Assembly (NCBI GenBank): GCA_027483605.1
Contig: JAIXUE010000022.1
Location: 106,136-170,135, forward strand
DNA: 64,000 nucleotides
Direction: 5' to 3'
Origin: Cryomorphaceae bacterium
GTDB lineage: Bacteria > Bacteroidota > Bacteroidia > Flavobacteriales_D > Crocinitomicaceae
How positions within the stretch are numbered: position 1 is the first letter of the stretch; each line of letters opens with the position of its first letter. Shown here one piece after another: positions 28,227-36,636 of this stretch. The position numbers were made by a program, and so were the translations under genes. A model generated the notes under the pieces. It worked only from the letters and a program-made list of their open reading frames with translations, ran no database searches and had not been told where the DNA came from.

Positions 28227-29254
28227 TGCTCGCTACTATTTCGGCTATTGGATTTTGGGAGAGCGATGTGTTTTCTGCCGACGGAGCCTTGGGGCCGCGC
28301 GCAGCATTATCGCTTAATCAGGCAACCACTCAGCGACAGCTTCCTGATTTAGATGCGGCTTTTCGGCAACTCGTCCTCGATGCTACGCATCCGAATTATC
28401 CAAAGCTCAGCGACCTCAAAATTTTGCGAAATGATACTATTGCGGCCCTTATTCTGACTCAGCAGATGCAGGTGTTGCATCAATGGGATCAATCTTTTAA
28501 AGAAAAGGGTGCTTTATTGGTGGCCAACAGCAATTTTATTGATGACGATGTACTCGATTTTGAGTCAATCGCGCAGGCCGTGAGTCAGCTTCAAAAAGCC
28601 CATGACCCATCCACTGAGAATAAATTATTTGGCACGGGTATTTCACCTTTGTTGCCGCTGAGAACACTCACCAACGGGGCGCAGAGTTTTATTGCGCAGT
28701 ATTTAGATTTTTACGGGAGCTCAACAACCTATGGCAGTACGGCCATTGCCAGTATGCAGGCGCTACGAGATGCATGCAACTTGTTGCAGATCAAAGTATG
28801 CCCTGTCGTTTTAGTAGGTGGTTGTCATTATGCTAATTTGTTTTCATTTCTCAATAATTGTTTGCTCTTAAAAGACACGGTTGGTTATGCTGAGGCAAGT
28901 GCAGCGAGTTTTTTTATGTTGACACCATTTGACGGACAGGCAGCTGGTAAAAATTGTTTACACATCTTACATTTCTATAAGCACCTCGACGAACTTCTTG
29001 ACGAAAGTGCCGATTGGTTATTCTATGGTGGTGCATTCACACCACTTCAAGACAAGGAATTGTTAAACAGTTGCCAACAATTACAATATACAGCAGCATT
29101 TAGCTGGTTTGCCCACACGGGCAACTTAGGTGCTGCCGAACTCGGAATGCTGCTCGCAGCAGCTGCCAATTGGCTGTTAAAAGACCAAACTGCAGTAGTG
29201 GTGCTTCAAGACGCGTATGGCGTTGTTGAACTTTTTAAAGTACAGAAGGCATGA
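28226..29254 (+). CDS. KS-like (chain-length-factor / KS-beta-like) protein lacking the catalytic Cys
   Basis: 342 aa: DFYGSSTTYGSTAIASMQALRDA aligns by eye to the KS nucleophile-elbow region with Ala at the Cys position; AHTGNLGAAELGML resembles the KS GHTxGAAG region; immediately precedes an intact KS. Confidence 0.6.
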   Translation: MLATISAIGFWESDVFSADGALGPRAALSLNQATTQRQLPDLDAAFRQLVLDATHPNYPKLSDLKILRNDTIAALILTQQMQVLHQWDQSFKEKGALLVANSNFIDDDVLDFESIAQAVSQLQKAHDPSTENKLFGTGISPLLPLRTLTNGAQSFIAQYLDFYGSSTTYGSTAIASMQALRDACNLLQIKVCPVVLVGGCHYANLFSFLNNCLLLKDTVGYAEASAASFFMLTPFDGQAAGKNCLHILHFYKHLDELLDESADWLFYGGAFTPLQDKELLNSCQQLQYTAAFSWFAHTGNLGAAELGMLLAAAANWLLKDQTAVVVLQDAYGVVELFKVQKA

Positions 29255-30519
29255 GCAGGTTAAGGGCATATGTATTAGATACCCATACACTGAGTCCGCT
29301 GGGTTTGGGTAGTTCAGCACTACTAGCGTCTTTAAAAGATCAAAAATGTGCTGCTGCGCCGATCACTCAATTTGACCCAGCTGGATTGCCGCAAACGAAT
29401 GCTTGTGAGGTGAATACTGCCGATATTCATTGTATTGAGCAACTAACCGAGGCCTGGCAAATAGTTGCCACCAATGACCGAAAGTTTGCACTTTGGGCAA
29501 GTGTGTTACAAAGTAAACGAGCTGAACTTCAAGCGCTCTTTGGTAGTTGTCCAAAAGAAAGAACGGCTCTTTTTTTGGGTTTGGGTGCCAATGCTTTTCC
29601 CGTTCAGCGCATTGCGATGTCGGTCGCTGACTACTCAGCTTTTGGACTGAATGAAGCTATTGCCGAACTCAATTTTTATAATGGTAAAAAAGCTAATTCA
29701 ATCTTTAATCATGCCGATTTATATGGGACTTACTTTCACCAAGAAATTGCACCATATGGATTTTGTCGCAATTTAATGACTGCGTGTTCAAGCAGTACCC
29801 AAGCACTTGCTTTTGGGGCAGCACAAGTTATGTCGGGTCAAGCGGATTTAGTTTTGGCAGGTGGAACCGATTCAATTATCAACCAATTTGCCTACATCTC
29901 TTTTGGTAAATTAGGTGTGCTGAGCCCCGACCGCTGCAAGCCTTTTGATACTGGCCGCAATGGCACCATAGCAGGTGAATGTGCAGGATATACGCTACTC
30001 GCTTCAGAAGATTTTGTGCGCAGGCACGGCTTGCAGCCCCAAACTGCACTAATTGGTTTTGGCAATAGCATGGATGCTTATAAAATTACGGCTCCCGATC
30101 CAAGTGGGGCAGGTGTGGAACGTGCGGTGCGCAGTGCGCTGCAAATGGCTCAGCTAGCTCCCGAGGCAATAGATTACATCAATGCACACGGCACAGGAAC
30201 GCGTTCCAACGACGAAGCTGAGCTGCGTGCCATTGAACGTGTAATGGGCTCTGCAGCCGCCCAAATTGCAGTGAGTTCAACCAAAGACCGTCATGGTCAT
30301 GCCATTGCAGCTGCCGGCATTCAAGAATTCCATGTGCTAACAACCTGTATGACCAACGACCTTATTGCGGCAAACCTCAGTTGCGTCAATCCTATACAAA
30401 CAACACTGGAGTTGCCATTTGAAACAAACCGGACTAAAAAAATCAAGTATGCTCTCACTAATAATTTTGCATTTGGCGGTGTCAATTGCAGTTTAGTCCT
30501 TGAAAACTTAAGTTTATGA
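29251..30519 (+). CDS. beta-ketoacyl-ACP synthase (FabF-like, KS-alpha)
   Basis: 422 aa: NLMTACSSSTQALAFGA (Cys), NAHGTGTRSNDEAE (His), STKDRHGHAIAAAGIQE (His), NFAFGGVNCSLVLE. Confidence 0.93.
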   Translation: MSRLRAYVLDTHTLSPLGLGSSALLASLKDQKCAAAPITQFDPAGLPQTNACEVNTADIHCIEQLTEAWQIVATNDRKFALWASVLQSKRAELQALFGSCPKERTALFLGLGANAFPVQRIAMSVADYSAFGLNEAIAELNFYNGKKANSIFNHADLYGTYFHQEIAPYGFCRNLMTACSSSTQALAFGAAQVMSGQADLVLAGGTDSIINQFAYISFGKLGVLSPDRCKPFDTGRNGTIAGECAGYTLLASEDFVRRHGLQPQTALIGFGNSMDAYKITAPDPSGAGVERAVRSALQMAQLAPEAIDYINAHGTGTRSNDEAELRAIERVMGSAAAQIAVSSTKDRHGHAIAAAGIQEFHVLTTCMTNDLIAANLSCVNPIQTTLELPFETNRTKKIKYALTNNFAFGGVNCSLVLENLSL

Positions 30520-31271
30520 ATCTAGATTTAAAAGATAAAGTAGTATGTGTTACAGGTGCGTCTGGTGGCATAGGTTTGGCTATTGTCCGTGCTTTTTTGC
30601 ATGAGGGCGCGCTAGTCTGTGCAACTTATCACCGCAATCCAGATAAGATTGAACAGCTTAAGATGCAGCTAGAACCTTCGCTGCGCACGCATTTGCATGC
30701 CTATCATTTGGATCTTCAAGACAACCACAGCCACAAGACTTGTATTTCCCATATTTGTGCTGAGCAGCAACGAATTGATGTTTTGGTCAATTGTGCGGGC
30801 GCCGCTTTAGAAAAACCTTTCTTACTTTTAACGCCGGAAGAAATCACTCAGCAGATGACCACGAATTTTAGCCAACAAGCACTTTTCACCCAACAAGTAG
30901 CCAAAGTGATGCTTGCACACCGAAAGGGGAGTATTGTCAATGTTTCGAGTTTACTTGCAAAACGCTTGGGTAGAGGAGTAGCAGTTTATGCTGCTGCGAA
31001 AGCAGCTATTGACCGTTTCACACAAACCCTGGCTTTAGAAGTTGGAAAGAAAGGCATCAGGGTAAACAGTATCAATCCTGGGCTAATTGCGACAAAAATG
31101 AGTAAAAATATTCAAGCAAATATGCCAGCTGATCTCATGAATATGAGCCCAATTTCAAGACCCGGCACACCTGAAGAAATTGCAAATGCCGTCCTGTTTT
31201 TAGCCTCAGATCGAGCAGCTAGTTACATCACTGGTGTTTGTCTGTCCGTAGACGGCGGACTCAGTATTTAA
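30516..31271 (+). CDS. FabG-like 3-oxoacyl-ACP reductase (SDR)
   Basis: GASGGIGLAI, NCAGAA, SIVNVSS...YAAAKAAIDRFTQTLALEVGKKGIRVNSINPG. Confidence 0.93.
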   Translation: MNLDLKDKVVCVTGASGGIGLAIVRAFLHEGALVCATYHRNPDKIEQLKMQLEPSLRTHLHAYHLDLQDNHSHKTCISHICAEQQRIDVLVNCAGAALEKPFLLLTPEEITQQMTTNFSQQALFTQQVAKVMLAHRKGSIVNVSSLLAKRLGRGVAVYAAAKAAIDRFTQTLALEVGKKGIRVNSINPGLIATKMSKNIQANMPADLMNMSPISRPGTPEEIANAVLFLASDRAASYITGVCLSVDGGLSI

Positions 31272-31292
31272 ATCAAATTTCATAATCTAACC

Positions 31293-31688
31293 ATGACACA
31301 AAACGAAGAAATTATCGAACAAATCAAACGCATCATCCAGCAATCTTGTGGAATAGACCCTGAGGTAATGCATGCGCATTCAACGATATTTGATGAATTG
31401 AGTATAGATTCGATTGATATGGTCGACATCTTGTTTCAGCTTGAAAGACACTATGATATAGAGCTAAAAATTTCAGAAATAGAGCAGCAGTCAAAGGTAG
31501 AAATGGGGGATGAGCCATTTGAGATCAACCAAGTCATCACTGCCAAAGGTCTAGAGGTGTTGCGTCGCCGTATGCCAGAGATAGATCCCAACGCACTCAC
31601 GGAGGGCCTTACCATGTTTGAAGTCATTAAATTGATCAATATTCAGAGTTTGGCAAATATGGTGCTGCATCAACTCGCAAAGAAATAG
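31293..31688 (+). CDS. acyl carrier protein
   Basis: DELSIDSIDMVDILFQLERHYDIEL with phosphopantetheine-type Ser; 131 aa, longer than housekeeping AcpP. Confidence 0.88.
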   Translation: MTQNEEIIEQIKRIIQQSCGIDPEVMHAHSTIFDELSIDSIDMVDILFQLERHYDIELKISEIEQQSKVEMGDEPFEINQVITAKGLEVLRRRMPEIDPNALTEGLTMFEVIKLINIQSLANMVLHQLAKK

Positions 31689-31692
31689 TACC

Positions 31693-32829
31693 ATGCAAGG
31701 AGTCGTATACCGCGTCGCTGCACAAGAAAAGCTCTACGGCTTCGGTGATTCTATTTTGGATGTTCCAATTTTGAACGAAAGTTTAGGGAACTATCAAGCC
31801 CGCATTTGTGCGCAATGTGGCTTACAAATCATTGATGTAGCCACACGAGCAGAACTGCCTAGCACAGATTTTCCGCTTTGGTATTTTGACGCCAAGATGG
31901 TTTTTACCCTAGATTTTTTGAAGTTGGCCATTCAACGAGCCAAAGATGACCCAACGTCATTTTTGCAATTTGGTTTGAAAAAGCATCCGTCTATTCAGCA
32001 ACACTCTTTACCGCTCGCTCCAAACGATAAGGATCTATTGTTTCCTTTTTTTTTCAAAGGCAGTGAATCAAAGCAAGCCACAATAATTCAATTAGAAGGC
32101 AAAGAGTATGACTGGCAAATTCACATGCCAAGTCAGGTCATGCCTGGAGGTGTTTACAGTTTGAATCAAAATGCAGTTTTTGCTACCTTGCTCTTGTCCC
32201 CATTTCATTTGCATGGCGCAAATATGGCCCTGAATTTGAACAGAGGTTTAAAGCTTCAGGCACTGCTCCCGGATTGGCTGCGGAAACGTATTTCCAAACC
32301 ATTTACCAAACTGACCTCTATTGGTTTGAAATCCATGAACCAAAAAGGGAAGAATTGTCGGATCCATCCGACTGCAGTGGTAGAGGGTTGTGTGCTCGGA
32401 GATGACGTCACCATCGGAGCCAATGCGGTATTGCGCATGAGCATGATTGGCAGTGGAACTTTTGTCGGCGATACAGCCGTGGTGAGTTTCTCTGTAATTG
32501 GCGCCAACAATTTTGTCAGTACGGGTAACCACTTGGTCAATAGCATGACTTATCCTTCTGTTTTTACAATCCACGGACCTTATCAATACAGCATTTTTGG
32601 TCAACACTCAGCGGTCTTTGCTACTATCAATTCCGATATCAGACTCGACACAAAAACAATTAAAATTCCGACGGAAGTTGGTGTCTGCGATTCAGATCAA
32701 ATTTTGCTTGGCGTGGCTTACGGACACCGATCAAAAATAGGTGGTTCGAATATCATTGCAGCTGGCCGCTTGGTGCCAAATGATTACGTGCTGAATCCGC
32801 CAAATTTCATTACCTTGAACTTTGACTGA
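31693..32829 (+). CDS. left-handed beta-helix (hexapeptide repeat) protein, putative acyltransferase
   Basis: GKNCRIHPTAVVEGCVLGDDVTIGANAVLRMSMIGSGTFVGDTAVVSFSVIGANNF hexapeptide repeats following a novel ~220-aa N-terminal region. Confidence 0.7.
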   Translation: MQGVVYRVAAQEKLYGFGDSILDVPILNESLGNYQARICAQCGLQIIDVATRAELPSTDFPLWYFDAKMVFTLDFLKLAIQRAKDDPTSFLQFGLKKHPSIQQHSLPLAPNDKDLLFPFFFKGSESKQATIIQLEGKEYDWQIHMPSQVMPGGVYSLNQNAVFATLLLSPFHLHGANMALNLNRGLKLQALLPDWLRKRISKPFTKLTSIGLKSMNQKGKNCRIHPTAVVEGCVLGDDVTIGANAVLRMSMIGSGTFVGDTAVVSFSVIGANNFVSTGNHLVNSMTYPSVFTIHGPYQYSIFGQHSAVFATINSDIRLDTKTIKIPTEVGVCDSDQILLGVAYGHRSKIGGSNIIAAGRLVPNDYVLNPPNFITLNFD

Positions 32830-33908
32830 TGGCAAGCACTACCTTTTTAATCGGCGCATATGGTTACACGGCAAAGCTGATTGCCGCAAAAATGGCGGAG
32901 GCCAATTTGTCATTTATTGCTGTTGGTAGAGATCAGTCGAAACTCGAGCAAGTGCTGCAGGGCTTTGCTAATTGTGTTGGAATCATAGTTGCAGACTGTC
33001 AGGATGCTGCAGATTTGGGTTTTGTGGCAGAAGGAGCAATAGTTGTGAACTGTGCGGGACCTTTTAACCTATTTGCCCCACAACTCATCAGCAAATGTAT
33101 AGAGGTTGGCGCGCATTATCTCGATATCACCGGTGAACAAGAAATTGTGCGCCAAAGTTATGAGCACTATGCAGCACTTGCTATACAAAAGCAGGTTTGT
33201 ATTGTCCATTCAATGGCTTTTGAATCTGCTCTGTCTGATTTGCTTTTGAGTCGGGCTTTACAGCAAATCAATCCTTCAGAGATAGAAGAAGTACTGTCCT
33301 ATTATCAGTTAGGGAGCCAGCAAATGAGTCCTGGAACCAAACTGACCATGAAGTTAGCGAACTATGCTCCAAATTACATAGTGGAAGACCAGTGCTTGTC
33401 GCCATTCGTGCATCAAGCTGCGCACGTTCCAGCAGGGCTGCCCTTCGAGGCGGCCAGAATTGTACCTTATCCAGAAGTCATTTTTGCATATGAACGTCTG
33501 AAACCAAAGCGCGCGGCATCACATTTTGTTGTTGAACAAGGGAGTAATCTAGCTTTTACAGGTAACTTAGCGCAAGCAGCGCCTAAGCAAAAGACACCGA
33601 TCGATTCCATCATTGATCGCTTTAAAAAGGTTGTGCATGTTGGGCCTGATGCAAACGCACGAGCGGGGCAAACATTTGATCTCTATTTGTTGGTGCGCAC
33701 CACACACAAAGACCATATGGAGTCGATTGCCGGCTCTAATATGTATGAGCTAACAGCAGCCCTAGTGGTGCTGGCGCTTCAACGCTTCGGGCTGTCAACG
33801 CTTCATTTAGGCGTACAGAGTCCTGGGCAGTTTTTGGGGCAAAGTGGCTTGAGATGGCTCGCTAACAACCCCTATTTTCAATTCAAAAACCATCAACCAA
33901 TAAAATAA
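32829..33908 (+). CDS. saccharopine dehydrogenase NADP-binding-fold protein, candidate trans-acting enoyl reductase
   Basis: FLIGAYGYTAKLIAAKMAEA...VVNCAGPFNLFAPQLISKCIEVGAHYLDITGEQEIV, resembling the Rv2449c/Rv2953-type family. Confidence 0.7.
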   Translation: MASTTFLIGAYGYTAKLIAAKMAEANLSFIAVGRDQSKLEQVLQGFANCVGIIVADCQDAADLGFVAEGAIVVNCAGPFNLFAPQLISKCIEVGAHYLDITGEQEIVRQSYEHYAALAIQKQVCIVHSMAFESALSDLLLSRALQQINPSEIEEVLSYYQLGSQQMSPGTKLTMKLANYAPNYIVEDQCLSPFVHQAAHVPAGLPFEAARIVPYPEVIFAYERLKPKRAASHFVVEQGSNLAFTGNLAQAAPKQKTPIDSIIDRFKKVVHVGPDANARAGQTFDLYLLVRTTHKDHMESIAGSNMYELTAALVVLALQRFGLSTLHLGVQSPGQFLGQSGLRWLANNPYFQFKNHQPIK

Positions 33909-33909
33909 G

Positions 33910-36636
33910 ATGCAAAAACTTAAGTTCACGATGCATTTATTGGTTTTCCCAGCCCTACAGCTATTGGTTATACTGGGTTTAATGATCTGGCCACTCTCCA
34001 CTATTGGCTCAATTGCTTTGGTTTTCCTTGCTGCGTTTTTGCTCAATTGGAATTTACACGTGAGTGTGCATCATTTAGTCCATCATCCGCCGAAAAACTT
34101 GGTCATCCGTCATTTGTGTTACCTGATTTCCTCTTTAATGTTAGGGCTCCCTTTTCATTATTATCAGCTCATTCATCGAAATCACCACGCCTATAATAAT
34201 GAACAAGGTGATTTTACCAGTACTTGGTCCATTCAAAATGGCCAATTGGTTCCTAGACCTTTCTGGACTTACGTCTTGTTCTGGTGGTTGCCCCAAGTTT
34301 CTATTGGAACACAGCTCAAAGCTGCTCGGTCTGCGGGTTGGTTGAGCCCAAAAGGTTGGCGCTTGCTTAGTTTGGAATTACTTGCAATTTTTTTGTTTTA
34401 CGGTTTGCTTTTTTTGTGCTTCGGTTGGAAAGTCCTGTTGTATGCCCTTCTTGTTTATTTGGGCTGGGTACTCATCAGTGCTCAAAATTATGGTCAGCAC
34501 TTGCCAAAAGACGTTCAGATCCAGACAACAAGTGTACACAAGAAGTGGTACAATTGGCTAACACTCAATAATGGTTTACACCACGAACACCACCAAAAAC
34601 CACAGTTAACTTATGATCGTTTGGAGAAAAATCAACAATTAGAGGTGCTTCAAACGCCACATTTAAGTGCTGGATTTTGGCCCAATAAGTGGCGAGGCAG
34701 TTTTGTACTTGCTTTATGTATTATTATAGGCCTGCTCACGCAGCTCCCAAATCTACAAATGACCGGTAGCCTTGACGGTTTTGCTGTTGGGGATACACAA
34801 GTATTTAAAGATGCACGCAACTATGATTCCATTTTTGGACAGAGTAAATATCGGTACTATTGGAGTATCACGCCTAGTGCAAACGGCAAGTTGAGTTTTC
34901 TGACTTCTTGTACTCAATTTGAACAAGATCTCAAAGAACTGGCACCTTCCCTCGAGTTCATTACCTCAGCTCGGCAATTGCGTAAATTTGCTCAGCTTCG
35001 CTTGTATTCCAAGCAAATGAGCGCACAGCAATTTTTAAAAATTGCTTCACAACACCCCCAATTAGGCAAACTCATTTCCAAAGATGGGCGATCATTTATT
35101 GTGATTGGAGACTTTAAAGGGACTTCAATTCCACTGAAAAAACTGGCTAAGTTAGAACAACAATCACGCCTGCAAATAGCGCAAATCAGAGGTTTTGGAA
35201 TTCAAGGTCTTGAGGCAGCTATCGCTAGCTCAATGCAGGACGATATCATCACTATAACTGGGCTCATTTTCATTTTGTTTGGGGCTTATCTATTCTGGCG
35301 TTACCGTCACATGAGTGCCATTCTTTACTTAGTGACGAACATGCTGTTATCTATATTGATTACGCTTTGTTTGTTTCCCCTTTTTGGTTATCAAATGACT
35401 GCAGTGAGTATTCTTGCTCTTCCTATTGTTCTGGTGCTTTCTTTGAGTGATGTCGTCCATTTACTTGGAGGCATCGCAAAGGGTCAATCGAGTACTGCTA
35501 CCATTTCAAAAATTTGGGTTCCATCTTTACTGAGCAGCCTGACGACCGCTATCGCATTTTTTAGTTTTCAATTCAATGATGCTCCTAATATGGTCCAGCT
35601 TGGAACCGTAACTGGTACCGCAGTCATACTTGAATTTTTAGTATCCGTTGCATTGGCGCAGCAATTTTTACACAAAGTGCGTTTGCGCAAGGAAGAAAGC
35701 CCAGTCATCATGAATACTAGTCATTTTTTGGAGCGTCATCAAAAAACCATTGGTTGGGGCTTGTTGGGATTGGTGTTGGTTGCCCTTTTATTGCTACCGA
35801 AGCTTCGTTTTGAAGCGACTACCGACGATTTTTTTCCGGACGGACATCCTGTAACGCAAGAGCACGCCTATTTCAAGCGCCAATTTGACGCACAAAAAGT
35901 ATTGCATTTGTGGTTTGATAAACAGCAAGATGAAGCGCAGCAGCGCAGTGAGATAGAGCTTTGGCTACAAAAACAAAAAGCCCCACAACTCATCGGTTAT
36001 GACATCCAAAGCCAAGTATCTGGCCTGCCCACAACGGTAAACATGTATTTTTCAGACATTAAGGCAATAGGGGTTTATTACAGAAGACTCGAACGAGATG
36101 GATTTTTAAAGCAAAATGACTTAGGCCTTCACGCTTACAGCACATTTGTGGTATTTGATGTAGTGAATCAGCAGGTGGCTTCTTCTTTGTTTTGGAGTTT
36201 GTTAACTGCCAGTTCTGCAATTGTTTTACTGATGTTATGGTTGACAAAAAATCCTCTTCAAGCTTTGATTGGTTTTTTGCCCAATTTAGTGCCACTTGCA
36301 GCTGTCGTAGTGGTTTTTGTGGGCTTAGATCAGGGTCTTAATATGCTCACTGCCCTCACTTTGGTGGTTTGTGTAGGCCTGCTCGACGACGACACCATAC
36401 ACGTTTTGTATCAAAAGTATGTGCTGCGCGCACCAGTTGCCCAAATGAATCCGATCATCATTCATGCGGCAGTGTTGCTTGCCTTAGGTTTTGGATGTTT
36501 TATCTTAAGTAATTTCAAGCCAACACGCCTGTTTGGTGGTGTGAGCGCATTGGTTTTTGTGGTGGGTCTCTTGGGAGAACTCACCCTATTTCAATGGATT
36601 TTAAACCAATTCAAGCAGGATAGTCATGAGCAATAA
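33910..36636 (+). CDS. fusion protein: N-terminal membrane fatty acid desaturase + C-terminal RND/MMPL-type transporter
   Basis: 908 aa. N-term His boxes VHHLVHH, HRNHHAYNN, NGLHHEHH; C-term two hydrophobic blocks with RND signatures (ILALPIVLVLSLSDVVHLLGG; TTDDFFPDGHPV; LTLVVCVGLLDDDTIHVLYQKY). Confidence 0.8.
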   Translation: MQKLKFTMHLLVFPALQLLVILGLMIWPLSTIGSIALVFLAAFLLNWNLHVSVHHLVHHPPKNLVIRHLCYLISSLMLGLPFHYYQLIHRNHHAYNNEQGDFTSTWSIQNGQLVPRPFWTYVLFWWLPQVSIGTQLKAARSAGWLSPKGWRLLSLELLAIFLFYGLLFLCFGWKVLLYALLVYLGWVLISAQNYGQHLPKDVQIQTTSVHKKWYNWLTLNNGLHHEHHQKPQLTYDRLEKNQQLEVLQTPHLSAGFWPNKWRGSFVLALCIIIGLLTQLPNLQMTGSLDGFAVGDTQVFKDARNYDSIFGQSKYRYYWSITPSANGKLSFLTSCTQFEQDLKELAPSLEFITSARQLRKFAQLRLYSKQMSAQQFLKIASQHPQLGKLISKDGRSFIVIGDFKGTSIPLKKLAKLEQQSRLQIAQIRGFGIQGLEAAIASSMQDDIITITGLIFILFGAYLFWRYRHMSAILYLVTNMLLSILITLCLFPLFGYQMTAVSILALPIVLVLSLSDVVHLLGGIAKGQSSTATISKIWVPSLLSSLTTAIAFFSFQFNDAPNMVQLGTVTGTAVILEFLVSVALAQQFLHKVRLRKEESPVIMNTSHFLERHQKTIGWGLLGLVLVALLLLPKLRFEATTDDFFPDGHPVTQEHAYFKRQFDAQKVLHLWFDKQQDEAQQRSEIELWLQKQKAPQLIGYDIQSQVSGLPTTVNMYFSDIKAIGVYYRRLERDGFLKQNDLGLHAYSTFVVFDVVNQQVASSLFWSLLTASSAIVLLMLWLTKNPLQALIGFLPNLVPLAAVVVVFVGLDQGLNMLTALTLVVCVGLLDDDTIHVLYQKYVLRAPVAQMNPIIIHAAVLLALGFGCFILSNFKPTRLFGGVSALVFVVGLLGELTLFQWILNQFKQDSHEQ

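Noticed and set aside
32829-33908. Lysine-pathway saccharopine dehydrogenase
   Set aside because: Operon context is lipid/PKS and motifs are closer to the Rv2953-like reductase group; no lysine genes nearby.
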